From: Benincasa hispida
Taxonomy: Eukaryota; Streptophyta; Magnoliopsida; Cucurbitales; Cucurbitaceae
Assembly (NCBI RefSeq): GCF_009727055.1
Contig: NC_052357.1
Coordinates: 20,098,908 to 20,162,907 of the forward strand
Direction of reading: 5' to 3'
Length of the DNA: 64,000 bases
The position numbers were made by a program, and so were the translations under genes. Below the pieces are notes generated by a model. The model had not been told where the DNA came from and did no database searches. It saw only the letters and a program-made list of their open reading frames with translations. Positions within the stretch are counted from its first letter, which is position 1. The number at the start of each line of letters is the position of its first letter. This document shows, in pieces, positions 24,846 through 37,130 of the stretch.

Positions 24846-25644
24846 CAAATTCAACAAGTTCATGAGTTTTGTTTAATTTGTTGGATTAATTTTTGAGATA
24901 GGAGAAGTATTTGAGATGCAATTAAAAATTTAATAACTTGAATGAGAGAAATTCTAATACTCTACTTTCTTTTTATCTTAAATGGTATTTTCATTACTTA
25001 TATCTTGTGATATTGTTTCGTAGTTTCTTTTGCTACTTTGTCTAAAGAAAAAGATTACGTGACAAAAGTAAAGGTTCGAATGAAATTTAGGAATAAAATA
25101 GTTTAAGATAGATTTTTATTGTATTACTTTCTGGCTATTTTTATTATTGAGCTTTTAGGATAATATATGTTTTCATATAAATTAAAAGTGAGGAAAATAT
25201 GAAATGAAGAATTATTTATATTTAAGATAAATGATAACAATTTTACGTAGACATATATATCTATTCGATAAATCTTTGAGAAGGGGAAGAATTTATTAAA
25301 TGTAGGTTGACCAAATAATATTTAGGATCTTTTGTTACCTCAAAATGTAGTTCGTGGTTGAGTCATTTCACATGTTTGGAGTAGAAAACTTGACCTAAAT
25401 AAGAGCAAGAACTCTCAAGTTGCTAGCAATAACAACAAACCAAATATAATGAACAATTATTTGAAGAGATGTAAGTTCAAGCAAGACTTTCTTTGAGAGA
25501 GATTTGTGGAGATATATGACCATAACTCAAGATCGATTAGATAGAAAAATAAACTTTAGTAAATAAATGAGAACGATACCTATTCAAGTATCATAATCAA
25601 TAATCTTTCAAAAGTTCAAATGTCTCACTCTGTATTAAAAATTT
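24566..25644. other. Intergenic region upstream of the YLMG-like gene
   Basis: Includes the gene's promoter side and an (ATT)n microsatellite at 24805-24845, followed by AT-rich DNA with no recognisable coding frame. Confidence 0.5.
24805..24845. repeat. (ATT)n microsatellite
   Basis: About thirteen ATT units in an uninterrupted run inside AT-rich intergenic DNA upstream of the YLMG-like gene. Confidence 0.9.
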
Positions 25645-27265
25645 GGTTAAATTATAAAAACGTCCCGAACTTTACACTTTATGCTAACAATGCCTTTGAA
25701 GTTTCAAAAGTTTCAAAAATACCTCTAAATTTTCAAAAAGAGTTAAAAAAAAAAAACTATCATTGCTGTTAGTTTTGGATGGAAACCGTTAAATTAAGTT
25801 TCCTGAACTTTCAAAAGGTTTAAAAAATACTCTTAATTTAGTAAAAATTCAAAAATACCTATACCATTAGTATTTGAATAAAAACCGTTAATTCCTCGTG
25901 ACAATAATGACTTTAAAAATTAAAAACAAAAAACAAAAAATAAAAAATAAAAATAAAAAGTTCGAAAAGAAATTTTTTTAAAATAAATTATATAGACATC
26001 CTCAATTTTTTTTTTCATATAGGTACTCTCATATTTCTCTTAATTTTCTAATTCCTAGCCTACACGAATTTTCTCAATAACCAAAATAAAAACTAAAATT
26101 TTAGGTTAAAATATAAAGTACCACAAAATTTCACAAAATTCCAAAATTAAAATCTCCTCTTGAAACATACCAAAATAGCAAAGAGTCAAATAAAAAAAAG
26201 TATTTGACTATTTATCGTATATATAGATACTCTCATTTTTCTTAAATTTTCAATTCTTAGCTTATACCAATTTTCTCAATAACCAAAACATACCAAAACG
26301 TTGTGATGTTGAAGGCCCCCTCACGAAGTGTCTTGGAGAGAAAATTAGAAGGATGTCTCTTCATGTGCGCGTATCAAATGGAGAACGTTGCGGCACTACA
26401 GGGGGGCAACACTACAACACTTACTTAGCCGACTATCTCTGTGAATGGTACGAGGCACAGGTGTTGTAGCGCTTGCGTAACGTCGTGCCTCCCCTTGCTT
26501 GATTTCACCGTTTTGTCTATCTCGTTACTTGTTAATTGCTCTATTTAAGCCCGAATTACATCCAAAACATCCCGACAAGCTTCTTTTGCAAGATAGTCTA
26601 TCTAGGAACTAAAATAAATATTAAATTCCTAAGAACCAACACAATTTAGGCTGATGGTTTTTTTATTTAACTATTTATCATTTTGGTATGTTTCAAGAGG
26701 AGATTTTGATTTTGGAATTTTGTGAAATTTTGTGAAATTTTGTGGTACTTTAGGTTTTAGATTAAAATTTTGGTTTTTATTTTAGTTGTTGAGAAAATTG
26801 GTGTAAGCTAAGAATTGAAAAATTAAGAGAAATATGAGACTACCTATATGAACAAAATGAGGGTATCTATATAATTTATTTTAAAATTGATTCTTTTTCG
26901 AACATAAGAAAACTTTAAACAAATTGATCATTAGAAGTATTTTTTTATTTTTAAAAAAAATTTTAAAGTCATTTTTGTCATGGGGAATTAACAATTTTTT
27001 TTGTTCAAATACTAATGGTGGAGGTATTTTTGAACTTTTATTAAGTTAAGGGTATTTTTGAAACGTTTTGAAAGTACAAGGGTATTTTTGAAACTTTTTG
27101 AAAGTACAAGGGTATTTTGAAACAAAACTTTAACGGTTTTAATTCAAAACTAACGACAATGATATTTTGTAAACTCTTTTTTGAAAGTTTAAGAGTATTT
27201 TTGAAACTTTAGGTGCATTTTTTCCCAAAGTGTAAAGTTTATGGACATTTTTTTATAATTTAACC
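25645..27265. mobile_element. Long terminal-inverted-repeat element (MULE-like), 1621 bp
   Basis: The left end GGTTAAATTATAAAAA is answered by its exact inverse at 27250-27265. The two arms, about 25645-26200 and 26655-27265, are inverted copies throughout, differing by small indels. The centre (about 26300-26650) is richer in GC and unrelated to the arms. No transposase frame was seen, so it would be non-autonomous. Long arms point to a Mutator-like or foldback type. The flanks TAAAAATTT and TAAAAAAAA match at only six of nine bases, so a target duplication is not proven. A diverged relative of one arm lies at 32430-32900. Confidence 0.7.
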
Positions 27266-27352
27266 TAAAAAAAAAATTCTTCTAAAGTCTCATTTGATTA
27301 AGCATTTGCTATTTAAAAAGTGTGCCTGTTTACAAAAATAAGTCGTTGAAAA

Positions 27353-27391
<39 letters not shown>

Positions 27392-27693
27392 GGATTGGTT
27401 TCTAAAACATTCCAAAAAAGTTAATAACAAACCAAGAAATCAATGGATAAAAGTAGTATTTATAACTTTTAATTTAGAGTATTTCTCATTTTCTAAATAC
27501 CCTTTTAAAAAGTCTTCAAATGTACTAGAAACCTTGCTTTGTAAATGGGCATGATCACTTTACAAGCAACGAACTTGATACACTTTTGAGAACCTTCAAA
27601 GTTTATTTTTTTAAAAGATCTCCAATTTAAGCTCCCAGGGGACATCAACTACCTCCTCACTTCTCCTTGCCTAACGGCCAACCGATCATATCA
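27266..27693. other. Intergenic region with a poly-T tract
   Basis: AT-rich flank of the next gene, including a T run of nearly 30 bases around 27357-27384. The last 100 bases before 27694 are less AT-rich and may hold the 5' UTR. Confidence 0.45.
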
Positions 27694-29453
27694 ATGTCAT
27701 CCGACCAAGAAAAATCAAGCTTTCACCCCAAGATACCAGCAACCAACAAGAAGCACATCATAACGCGTATCATCGAAAACGACGGCGTACCGCGGATGGC
27801 TGCGTGGGGTGGAGCCTTCGCTTTCGCTTGTTCACTCGTATTAGCTTCTACATTCAAGAGGAGCAAGAAGATCATATCCCCGAAAAGGCCGAGTCAAGAC
27901 GGTGATTCGGATCTTGATGTCGGTGATGACGATAAAGCTCGACGAATGGAAGGACTGCAACTTCTTCTTCAGTCTTCATCAACTGATATCATCAATCGTT
28001 CATGGTTAGAACTACAAGCTCCATATTTCCTTTGTTGTGTGAAATGTGTGTACATTTCTTCCCTTTAACTCAAACTTTTTAGAATGTTGGAAGAGTTAGA
28101 TAATTAACATCCTACTTATATTTTATTTAGTTATTTAATATATTTTGGGGAAATTTTGATTTATATACTTTATACTTTGTGGGTTAAATCAATTAAAGCC
28201 CATCTAAATTAATAATTGTATGTGATACTTCATAAATGTTTTCACTTTATTTCATTGAAAATAAACTACATAAAAAAATATTTAATTTTCTTCGCCCAAA
28301 ATCCAACCAAAGTAAAAAAGAAAAAAAAAATGATGTAATTCTATGAAAAGACTACTCTTATGCTTAATATTCACTTATTTCTAGTATTAATTCCATCTTA
28401 GAGAAGTTTTAAACATGTGTGAGAATTATACATGCATAAAGAAATACTAATAGAGGATCATCCAAATTGATTTTATTTATGGTAGTTTATGGTTTAATTG
28501 ATATATAACTTTTTTTAGTATAACTTGGGATGAGAGGATTTGAATCACGAATCTCTTGATATTCAACACATATAGATGTCAATTAAGAATTAAGCTCTGG
28601 TTGGCAATTGACATATAACTATTAGTTTGGTATTTTGATTTTTTTCGTATAATAAAGTTGGGAAGATCCAAACCGCAGATCTCTTGATATCTTAATTGAT
28701 TTTTTTTTTTTTGACAATATTAATTGATTCAACTTTAGGGCCTTAATTAAATAGATTTTTATTTCTCATATTTTTTTAGTTCAACAGTTTGGAGGGAGTG
28801 GTTTAAACTTTACTTTTTTCTAGCTAGCAAATTCTATTAGTTCATAACTTTATAAGTAACTATCCGTTAGAGCATATAATAATTTGGTGGGTAACTAAAC
28901 TTTTACTATGATGGTTGAATCTCATGTTACCTTATAATTGTCGAACTATATAAACAATATCTATATTGTAATAATAATCATTCATTTTTATTGTTACTTA
29001 TGTATGATATTATTTTGTAGCCACACAACGTCGAATATGTCAGTGAAATATACTTCAATAGAAGACTCGAAAGAAGAAAATCGACCTCTAATGACGGAAC
29101 ACATCTTAGAAAAGAAAAAGGAAGAAAATATTGTAGTTGTTATTTATGAAGAAGGAGAGTACCCAAATTCAGAAGAATTTATAGAAAACGAAATCCAAAA
29201 ATATGAAGAAAGCTCAAAAGTTACAAAAAGTTTTCCATCTGCAGAATTTGATGATACTTGGCTCGAAGAGTGGACGTATAGACCATCAACATCATCTTCT
29301 TCGTCTTCGTCCTCGTCATCGTCAGAGGAAACTTCATTTAGTATTGGAGTTTTTTCACAAGAGATCGATGGAGATGACAAAAGTATGGATATCGTTATAT
29401 ATATTGATGACGACAATGAGAATGGTGAAGACGAACAATTTCAGAGGGTTTGA
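27694..29453 (+). CDS. Unknown two-exon protein: one membrane segment, acidic Ser-rich tail
   Basis: Proposed exons 27694-28004 and 29021-29453 (744 bp, 247 aa). The donor is TCATG|GTTAGA and the acceptor TTTGTAG|CC, with a split Cys codon. The first exon (MSSDQEKSSFHPKIP) has a basic stretch, then a hydrophobic segment at residues 36-54 (AAWGGAFAFACSLVLASTF), then KRSKK and an acidic DGDSDLDVGDDD. The second exon is strongly acidic (EKKKEENIVVVIYEEGEYPN), with a serine homopolymer of about twelve residues encoded by mixed TCN codons, and ends in an Asp/Glu-rich tail. I do not recognise the family. Phase agreement supports the join, but the first exon could also read on to a stop at 28068. 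No function is proposed beyond a likely membrane anchor. Confidence 0.6.
28515..28700 (-). repeat. SINE-like fragments in intron of the unknown gene
   Basis: The minus strand shows ATATCAAGAGATTCGTGATT followed by CAAATCC (about 28530-28560) and again ATCAAGAGATCTGCGGTTTG (about 28672-28692). These resemble the tRNA-type B-box region of plant SINEs and match a third copy at 29665-29755. Borders are unclear. Confidence 0.4.
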
Positions 29454-29664
29454 TATATTGAAGAATCTTGATTCAAATTTGTGTTCATATGTAAAAGATA
29501 CTATTTTGATCTCGTTTTTATATTGGTTTGTTTTAGTTCATTTTAGTTTTTATATTTTGAAAATATTCAAATTTAAATAATTTAGTCCCTATAATATTTT
29601 CAATGAATCTTAATAACCGTGATCCTACCAGTAGGAAAAGATTGATGAAATAAATACCAAAAGT

Positions 29665-29755
29665 TTACTTTTATTTTTGGTACAACAATGGATACAGAAA
29701 TTCGAACCGCAAACCTCTTGAAGGTCACTAATACATCCATATGGTTTAACTTAGG
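29665..29755 (-). mobile_element. SINE-like fragment with B-box
   Basis: On the minus strand GTGACCTTCAAGAGGTTTGC is followed by GGTTCGAAT, close to the RNA polymerase III B-box consensus GGTTCGANTCC. An A-box was not confirmed. Confidence 0.45.
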
Positions 29756-29885
29756 AGATGTTTGACTCACTAACATGAGTTGATTTGAGTTGGTATTATA
29801 TAATACCAACTCAATGTTCCCCACCAACTCTAAATGTTGGTGGAGTTGAGTTGGTATATTTTACCAACTCACTCCAACTCTTCCT
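29755..29885. repeat. Palindrome-rich MITE-like sequence
   Basis: Holds a perfect 26-bp palindrome (29787-29812, arms GAGTTGGTATTA and its inverse) and a second hairpin CCACCAAC...GTTGGTGG just after. Similar GAGTTGAGTTGG words occur at 38100-38210. No target duplication was identified. Confidence 0.45.
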
Positions 29886-30040
29886 TCTTCCAATATTTTC
29901 AATGGTTCCATCCATCAGCCACTATCGATGACTATTACTATCACGCCCCGAGAACTAACTCCGGACTTCGACAATCACCTCGGATGATAACTCCAACGAC
30001 CAACTTTAGACTCCGATAACTACATCTGATGACAACTTCG

Positions 30041-30884
30041 TGCTAGGATTTATGTCCTAAATCTTACAGTCTGTGTAAATTTGAAAACAAATTATTAATA
30101 AATAAATAAAGTGTTTATTTAATTAATAAAGTATTCTTACTTTATTTTGCATTATTCAAAATTTCATAAACTAAGATCCAAAGTTATTCATTGTAACTTA
30201 AACAGTCTGTAGTTGACATACAATTAGATCGACTTCAAGGAATAACCTGAAAGGTCTATAGTATATGGATAAGGTTGGGTACCTTATCCTGGTAACACCA
30301 CAGATACGACTCACTTTGTAAATGTTATAACAGTTGTAAGTGCTACAGACGATTTGATTCAAATCACTCATGTGATGACATGCAAGTGGAGTATCCTATA
30401 CAATGAATCTATATAAGATTGACCCACGAAATATAATCTCTATTTGTAGCACCGTTAATCGAATAGATTTATATTTCAAATGATAACCATATAACTCGAT
30501 CTTAATTCTGAGTCAGTTATGAACTCCTATTCTTTGATTTGTATGGGTGAGAGTGACCTTAGCCGACTAAATATGCCTACCATTTTGAGAATGATATCGA
30601 GTGAGGAGTTGAGAACGTAGATTCACGAGATGAAATTCACTCTTTTCCGACTTTAGGGAAAGTAGACATATTGCTCCCTTAAGTGCTAACTCCAAGGCTT
30701 ATATTAAAACTATATGTTATTAAAACTTTGTGTCTATTTGATATGAATAAGATTTATATTAAAACTATATGTTATGTGAGAAATGTTAGAATATGGTTGA
30801 AAATAATTCAATTAAATATTGGATATTTAATTAACTGGTTGTAATTTAATTTAATTTAATTAATAATTTAATTCATTTTCACCC
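30041..30884 (+). mobile_element. Truncated copia LTR (family A, 5' part)
   Basis: Begins TGCTAGGATTTATGTCCTAA, matching the inverted copies ending at 13707 and 47185. It carries the shared phrases GGATAAGGTTGGGTACCTTA and CTCCCTTAAGTGCT. Homology stops at about 30884, where a 26-bp inverted repeat begins, so roughly half the LTR is missing. Confidence 0.7.
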
Positions 30885-31071
30885 CCGGTATGGTGTACAT
30901 AGGTTGGGTTGTAATAGATATCATATAGATATGTAAGAATTGAGTTTTTTTTTTTTTTGAGATTTTAGTTATTAAATATATGTTGTGCATAAATTTAAGT
31001 ATTTTAAATTAAGAAGAAAACAAATAATACCCCGATAACCCATCCAACCCAACCTATGTACACCATACCGG
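30885..31071. repeat. 26-bp perfect inverted repeat with 135-bp spacer
   Basis: Positions 30885-30910 are the exact inverse of 31046-31071 (core GTATGGTGTACATAGG). The spacer is AT-rich with a T run. It lies exactly where the copia LTR is truncated and the minisatellite resumes. Confidence 0.8.
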
Positions 31072-31520
31072 CAACACCTCTGACAACAAATTTCGATGAC
31101 CAACTCCGACAACCACGTTCGTAAGCTTCAATAACCACCTTCGACTACAAACTCTGACGAAGGTCCTTCGATGACCATCTTCGAGCAAGCAACTCCGATG
31201 ACCAACTAGGAGCTTCGACAACCACTTCCAACGATAAACTTTGACAACAAACTTTAATACCACCTTCATGTACCCAACTTCAGGCTTTAATGACCACCTC
31301 CAGCTACAAACTTTGGCGAAAATCATCTTCGATAATCAACTTCGGCGATCACCTTACCGCGACAAACTCCAGGCTACAAAAACTGCCTCTAATGACCAAC
31401 TCCAATACCCCCTTCATGCAACCAACTTTAGGCTCCGACAACCACCTCTGACTATAAACTCCAGCGAAAATCATCTTCAATAATCAACTTCGACAACCAC
31501 TTCTAACAATTATAAGACTG
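31072..31520. repeat. Minisatellite, partly in 148-bp tandem units
   Basis: Built from short variants of CGACAACCAC, TGACCAACTCC and ACAAACT. A longer unit starting CTTCATG at 31264 is repeated at 31412 (period 148 bp) with about 85% identity by eye. The same words occur at 29930-30040, so the array was split by the sequence between. Open frames here come from the lack of stops in the repeat. Confidence 0.65.
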
Positions 31521-33503
31521 ATGACTGTTAAAATTTTGCTATAGAATTTTTGATTATATAAATAATAGTATTTCTACATTAAGTGCAATATTTATATGTA
31601 AAAATTTATAAAAGATGTTTTTATTTAATTAAATTCATATATCAAATGAATGTTTAGAATATTTTAACGAAAAGTATGTATGTAATTGAAAAGTATGTAA
31701 TATATAACAAATCATAGAATAAAATTTTTCCCTAAATTTCTAGAAAAAATTAGTAAAAAATGAAGATTTCTTTTCTGATGATCCTCCAAATTCGGAGGAA
31801 TTGAATGTGAAATTGTTGAAGAAATGTGATAACAATTCATTGGTTGCTAAGATCATAAGAGAGATTCAATTAAAAAAAATCATGACAGAGTAAAATATAC
31901 TGAGCAACAATAGAAGAAGAAGAAAAAGAAGATGAGAATGAAATTCATGAAAAAAAATTAGGTACCAAAAGTTTTGATTTCGCTTTGGTTTGTCATTTTA
32001 TTTAATCATATTTCTACAAGAAATGTGATGGATTAATTTGTTTATTACCCAAAAAAGAAAGAAAGAAAGAAAGAAAAACTTTAAAAATTAAAAGAAAAAA
32101 TTGCAATCTATATTTTATTCAAACAAAGATGGGTATAATTATTGAACAAAAAAGTTTTGAAACAAAAACAACAATCAGAAAAGCAGATTATTTAGAGTTC
32201 AAAAACTGCACCAGATATTCTGACATATGAACTCAACTCTGCATCCCAAGCACAGACATATGAACTCAAACTCAGATCAAATAACTCTATACCCCAAACA
32301 CAAATATATGAACTTCATAGATATATAAACTCTATAGATATATGAACTCTCCAGACATTCTATTTCAACTCAGCGCTCCTAACAGCCCTTTAAAATTTTG
32401 GTTTATGTTTGTTTGCTAAGATAATTGGTATATGAATTGGATAAATGAGAGAAAAATGAGGGTATCCATACGAAAAAATGTGTTAGTACATTTATAAGTT
32501 GTTTTAAAATTAGTTTTTCTTTTCCAACCCAACATATCTGTAAAGAAATTACTATACTAACAGTAGTAGAAGTATTTTAAAACTTTTTTTATAAGGTTAA
32601 GAGTATTACTATGAAACTTTTGGAGAGTTCAGTGATATTTTTATGAAACAAGTTACTAATGCTTTCTGTCCATATACTAATTAACGATAAGGGTAATTTT
32701 GAACATTTTTTAAAGTTTAGAGGTATTATATTATTATTGAAACATTTGAAAATTCAAGGTTATTTTTGAAATAAAGTACTAATAGTTTTCATCCAAAACT
32801 AATTGTTAGAGTATTTTCAGACTTTTTTCTTTAAAGTTTAATGGCAATATTAAACATTTTTGTAAGTTCAGAGGCATTTTCAATAATTTGGCATTGTTAT
32901 TATTATTTTAAAAACAATAAAAAAAAATTTGAAAAGTCAAGTATAAAACAAATAAGGGTAATTGCAATGGATTAACACTTAAAGGGTCAATAATTAAGTG
33001 TGTAGCAACATCTTAAGTAACTGCAAATATAACAAAATCAACCAGCGATAGACTCTACTGCTGATAGACTCCTATTAGGGATATAGTCCATCACTGGTAG
33101 ACTTTGAAAGCTAGATTTAAAATTTTATATATTTGCAAATTCTTTTGTGCCATTGTGCTATATCTTCTAATACTTTAGATCTTATGGCTATATTTGAGAT
33201 TGAACCCAAATAAATAAAACCAAAACCCTGTATATTTCTTTAAAAGGAAAACCAATATCACATTACCTTTTGGGATTCTTAGTTCTTATAAATATAATTT
33301 AATCAATTGTAAATTAATATCAATGGGGCACCATATGTAAGAAAGCTTGGCATTCAATAATAAGTTGTTTGAAAGATCCAATATGAGGAGAGAAAAAAAT
33401 CACATTGTGTTCATCATCTGAAACAGAGAACACAATGTGTTGAATCTAATTCATAAAAAATCCCCCATGCATAAATCACCCTTGACCACACACATATTAA
33501 CGT
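31521..33503. other. Intergenic region with a MULE-like arm relic and GATAGAC tract
   Basis: AT-rich. 32430-32900 resembles one arm of the inverted-repeat element at 25645-27265 (phrases such as GAGGGTATCCATA and TTCATCCAAAACTAA). A GATAGAC tract lies near 33045-33105. No gene was seen. Confidence 0.5.
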
Positions 33504-36500
33504 TTAAACAACACAAGCTGGTGGGTTCTGCATCCCATATGAATCAATCTTTGCATTCGAACATGAAGAAAGAATGGTCGTATTCCTCAAGTTGGGGCCT
33601 CCATAAGTCAAGTTAATGTCCCTAAGCTCCACCTCCTCGCATGGAAGCAACTCGCTGCACTCCAACGACACCGCCACATTCGTCGTCGATGTTCCCCGTA
33701 TGTTCTTGAAGTGAACATCGCTGATCTTCCAGTTCGAAGCCTGCATGGAGTATTAGTTACAACTTTGTTATAAAGATTAAGCTCATCGGTATTAACATGA
33801 TGAGTTTTTGTTTTTGTCATTGTTGTTATTATGTACCTTCTTCTGCTTAGTGCCGTACGTTTGATCGATGATTATAGGGTTTTTGACGTTGTACATTATA
33901 ATGTCTTCAAAGGTTATTCCTGAGGCTAAACCCGAGATAGGGCTAGCCCAGGTCTTGATTCTGGCACCATTGGTGGCATTGAAAATGGTGCAATTCTTTA
34001 CTAGAACGTCGTAGACACTCTTCTCTTTTGAGTACTTGCCTAAGCTGCCAACGCTGAAGCAGAATAAAGAGCTCTAAGATATATTTTTCTTTGTGTCTAT
34101 TTAATCTTTAAACTTTTTTTTAAACGTACACATTATTACCTGAGACCATGTCCTGGGCCACAAGTGACATTGGTAACGACGATTTTCTCAGTACTATGGC
34201 CAATGGAGACACAATCATCACCGGTGCCAATGACACTATTCGTAATGGTGACTAATTTTGAGGTACTAATATGCATTCCATCGGTGTTGGGGCTATTTCC
34301 TGGAGCTATGATGTTCATGTTGGTAGCAGTGAAATTGTAGCAATAGAATATAGATGTGTGAAAGCCCTTGCTGTTCAGTGAAGCCAGCCCATCAACAATT
34401 GTGTGGTTTAATTTTGTGAATTTAATCGACTACAAAAAAAGAAGAGATCAATTAATCAATCATGATCATAATTAAGTTTAAGGTGTGTTTGGAATACATT
34501 AATATTTAATTTAAAAAATAAATGGTTTTAGAAGAAATTGAAGTGTTTGATAACCACAAAAAATAGTTTTTTAAGTGTATATTAATGAGTTTTTATCAAA
34601 AAGTGTTTAAATAAAAATGAACCTTGAAAAATACTTTTTTCTCAAGTAAATCCAAATGCTTAGTCTCTTATGCATTTTAGGTTTTTGTTGTTTAAATTCT
34701 ATTTTGGTCAATGAACTTTGAATTTTGTTCTATTTTTGTCTCTAAACTTTAAAAAATGTTCGTCTTAGTCCCTCAACTTTTAAAAAGTGTTTATTTTGGT
34801 TCCTAGTATTAGTATTATGTTAACTCTTGTAAGATAAAGGTGAAGTAAAATATCAACCACCAATGTATCAAAATAGTGAACGTCCAAATTTTTTTATACA
34901 AAATGAGGTTTGAGATTTCCTATAAAAAATCACTTTTACCACTGAATTCAAAATTAAAACCCAAAGGCTCCATTTCGTTTTTAAGTTCAGGTTCGCATTA
35001 GACACAATTCTAGTAGTTTCGAGGGTTTTAACTTGTAATTTAAAATTGAAGGAAAAATGATTGAGTTAGGTAGAAATATAGTTACGATTGGAAGAATCTG
35101 GCACTTGGTATTTTTCTTGCAGTCATTATAGGGCCAAGAGGCAGCGCCTTGGCCGTCAAAGACGCCGGAGCCAGTGAGGATGAAACCAGTAATTTCTTCA
35201 ATGGAGAACCATTCTGGAGAAGAATATTGAGTGATATCGGTTGTAGCCTTCACAGTTCCCTGATTTTCGAGGGTGATTGGGAAGCTTTTGCACGGTCCGG
35301 CGAAAGTCACCGGACCCACCAGAAATGTGCCTTGTGGGATCAAAAACTTCGCCGGACCTTCTGCGTTCCGGCAAGCTTCAATCCATGTTGTCATGAATGC
35401 CTGCCATGTGAAAAATCAATATATTATTATTTTTTTGGTAAAATGTTAAAACAATTATACCATTCATATCTACCAAAAGAAAATTGTGATTGGTTTAGAT
35501 TTATATAATGGTAGAATTTAATATCTAAAAAATGACTTTGTGATCAGTGCAAATTATTCAAATCAAACGTTCAAAAATGCAATCTTTAACAATCTACATT
35601 CCTATAATATTCATAATTAGTATTTTCCTTTTCAAATATTAAAAAAAAGTTGATTATTATTAGTGCACAAACCATTTCTGAAATTGTTGCAATTATATTT
35701 GTTCTCAAACTTATGCAATGATGATTTTTTTTTTCAGGCATTCTGAGGTACACACATTTGCCAAGTGATAATTTTTTTTTCTTAGTTTGGTTTATGTGTA
35801 ATTATTTGAGTGGATAGTAAAACAACGAGAACAACTCAAGATGTACTCAAATATTACTCTAAAATGATTGTAATTAAACCTAGTTGTTGATAGAGCTATA
35901 ATAAGCTATACACGTTAGGTTGTCATAGAGAATTATTACTCAAATTTAAGGCTCCATTTAGTAATTATTTCATTTTTTGTTTTTTGTTTTTGAAAATCAA
36001 ACATATTTCATCTTATTATGATTTGTATCTTTCTTAAGTACAATAATTGAATTTTTAGTTAAATTCTAGAAAAAAAACAAATTTTAAAAATCTATTTTTT
36101 TAGCTTTTAAAATTTGACTTGATTTTTTAAATCATTGGTAAAGAGTAGATAACAAAAGAAGAAATTTGGAGGTAGAAGTAACGTCTATAAGATTAATTTT
36201 TTAAAAATAAAAAATAAAAAATTCAATGATTATCAAATGTAGCCTAAATAATTTGACAAGATTTAAAGATAATTAACTCAAATTAAAAGTTTGAAGTGGT
36301 GTGTTGATATTTCTCACCTGTGCATCATCGGTCTTTCCATCACCTTTAGCTCCATGTTTTGTAACATCAAAAACCGACCCACCATTCCCATTCAGATCAA
36401 CATTTGCCTTAATGTCATTTACCGTGCCGCCGAGGTCCGGAAGAGTTCCAATACCAAGAGGCAGCGGTGCTGCTGCAGGATGAAGAAGCGGCTGATTTAC

Positions 36501-36632
36501 CGTTGATACGACCCCGTTGACGAGATTTGCAGTGCCGGTGATGTCGTCAAAAATGGCAGCAACCTCTGCACAGCATTGCCAAGCAAATGCTAAGAGAAGG
36601 ATTTGGAAGAGGCTAGGACTTGTCATTGTCAT
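33504..36632 (-). CDS. Exopolygalacturonase (GH28), intact copy
   Basis: Five exons on the minus strand: 36632-36318, 35400-35086, 34429-34140, 34053-33837 and 33740-33504 (1374 bp, 457 aa). All introns have GT and AG ends and phases agree. A signal peptide (SLFQILLLAFAWQCCAEV) is followed by a low-complexity lead, then VFDVTKHGAKGDGKTDDAQ opening the right-handed beta-helix. Catalytic motifs: NTD at 258-260, GDD at 280-282, GHG at 303-305, RIK at 338-340. The enzyme hydrolyses alpha-1,4-galacturonan in cell walls. The GPGHGLSVGSLGKYSKE context and overall length match pollen-type exopolygalacturonases, so expression in pollen is likely but inferred. Intron 1 is 917 bp and intron 2 656 bp, both longer than in the broken copy at 59.7-61.7 kb. 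Confidence 0.93.
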
Positions 36633-37130
36633 GGTGGTGAAAGTGTCTTAAATAGTTTGCATGCACAAGTTAGGGTTTTTCGAAGGCAATCAAATGGTAA
36701 ATTAGATTGTTTTTCTTGGATATTCTTTTGCAATGATCAGAAAGCCTTATTTATGCATGTTTAATGGGAAAACTAAATTTAGAAAATTGGGACAAAGTTT
36801 GATCAGTTTGGGGAATTATTCCAAGTATAGAATGATGTGTTAGCCTGGCTTGTTTTCTACCTTCAATTTAATGAGTTTGTTCTTTGTAACAATATAATGA
36901 TTCAGTTCCTTTGACAGTTCAATCATTTGGGCCAAGCTCTTAAGTTTGGTAACGTGGAAGATTGTTGTTAAGATCATTATGTAATTGACAAAATGGTTTG
37001 GTGCATAAAAGACCATACCAATTAAGAGGAGATTAATAAAATTGAAGAAGCCCATGGTTAAGCTTACAAATTTCAAACGGGAAGCCCTCATTTAACAAAG
37101 TTTGGGCAAATTTCTGTTATGTATTATTGT
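36633..37130. other. Promoter side of the intact polygalacturonase gene
   Basis: About 350 bp upstream of the start (to about 36985) are shared with the second copy at 61694-62045, including TATTTATGCATGTTTA, which may include the TATA region. Beyond that the copies are unrelated. Confidence 0.55.

Larger units (their letters stand above)
29454..30040. other. Intergenic region with SINE-like copy, palindrome and minisatellite edge
   Basis: Contains the 3' UTR side of the unknown gene, a SINE-like piece, a perfect 26-bp palindrome at 29787-29812, and from about 29930 ACTCCGA/GACAA-rich minisatellite sequence that resumes at 31072. Confidence 0.5.

Noticed and set aside
25636..27274. Nine-bp target duplication around the inverted-repeat element
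   Set aside because: Flanks TAAAAATTT and TAAAAAAAA match at six of nine positions, all in an A-rich context.
29144..29416. Minus-strand open frame rich in Asp/Glu/Ser
   Set aside because: It is the antisense of the Ser/Asp-rich second exon of the plus-strand gene; lack of stops follows from the repeat codons.
31054..31483. Open frames on both strands as a proline or threonine repeat protein
   Set aside because: They arise from the minisatellite and have no start context, splice sites or conservation.
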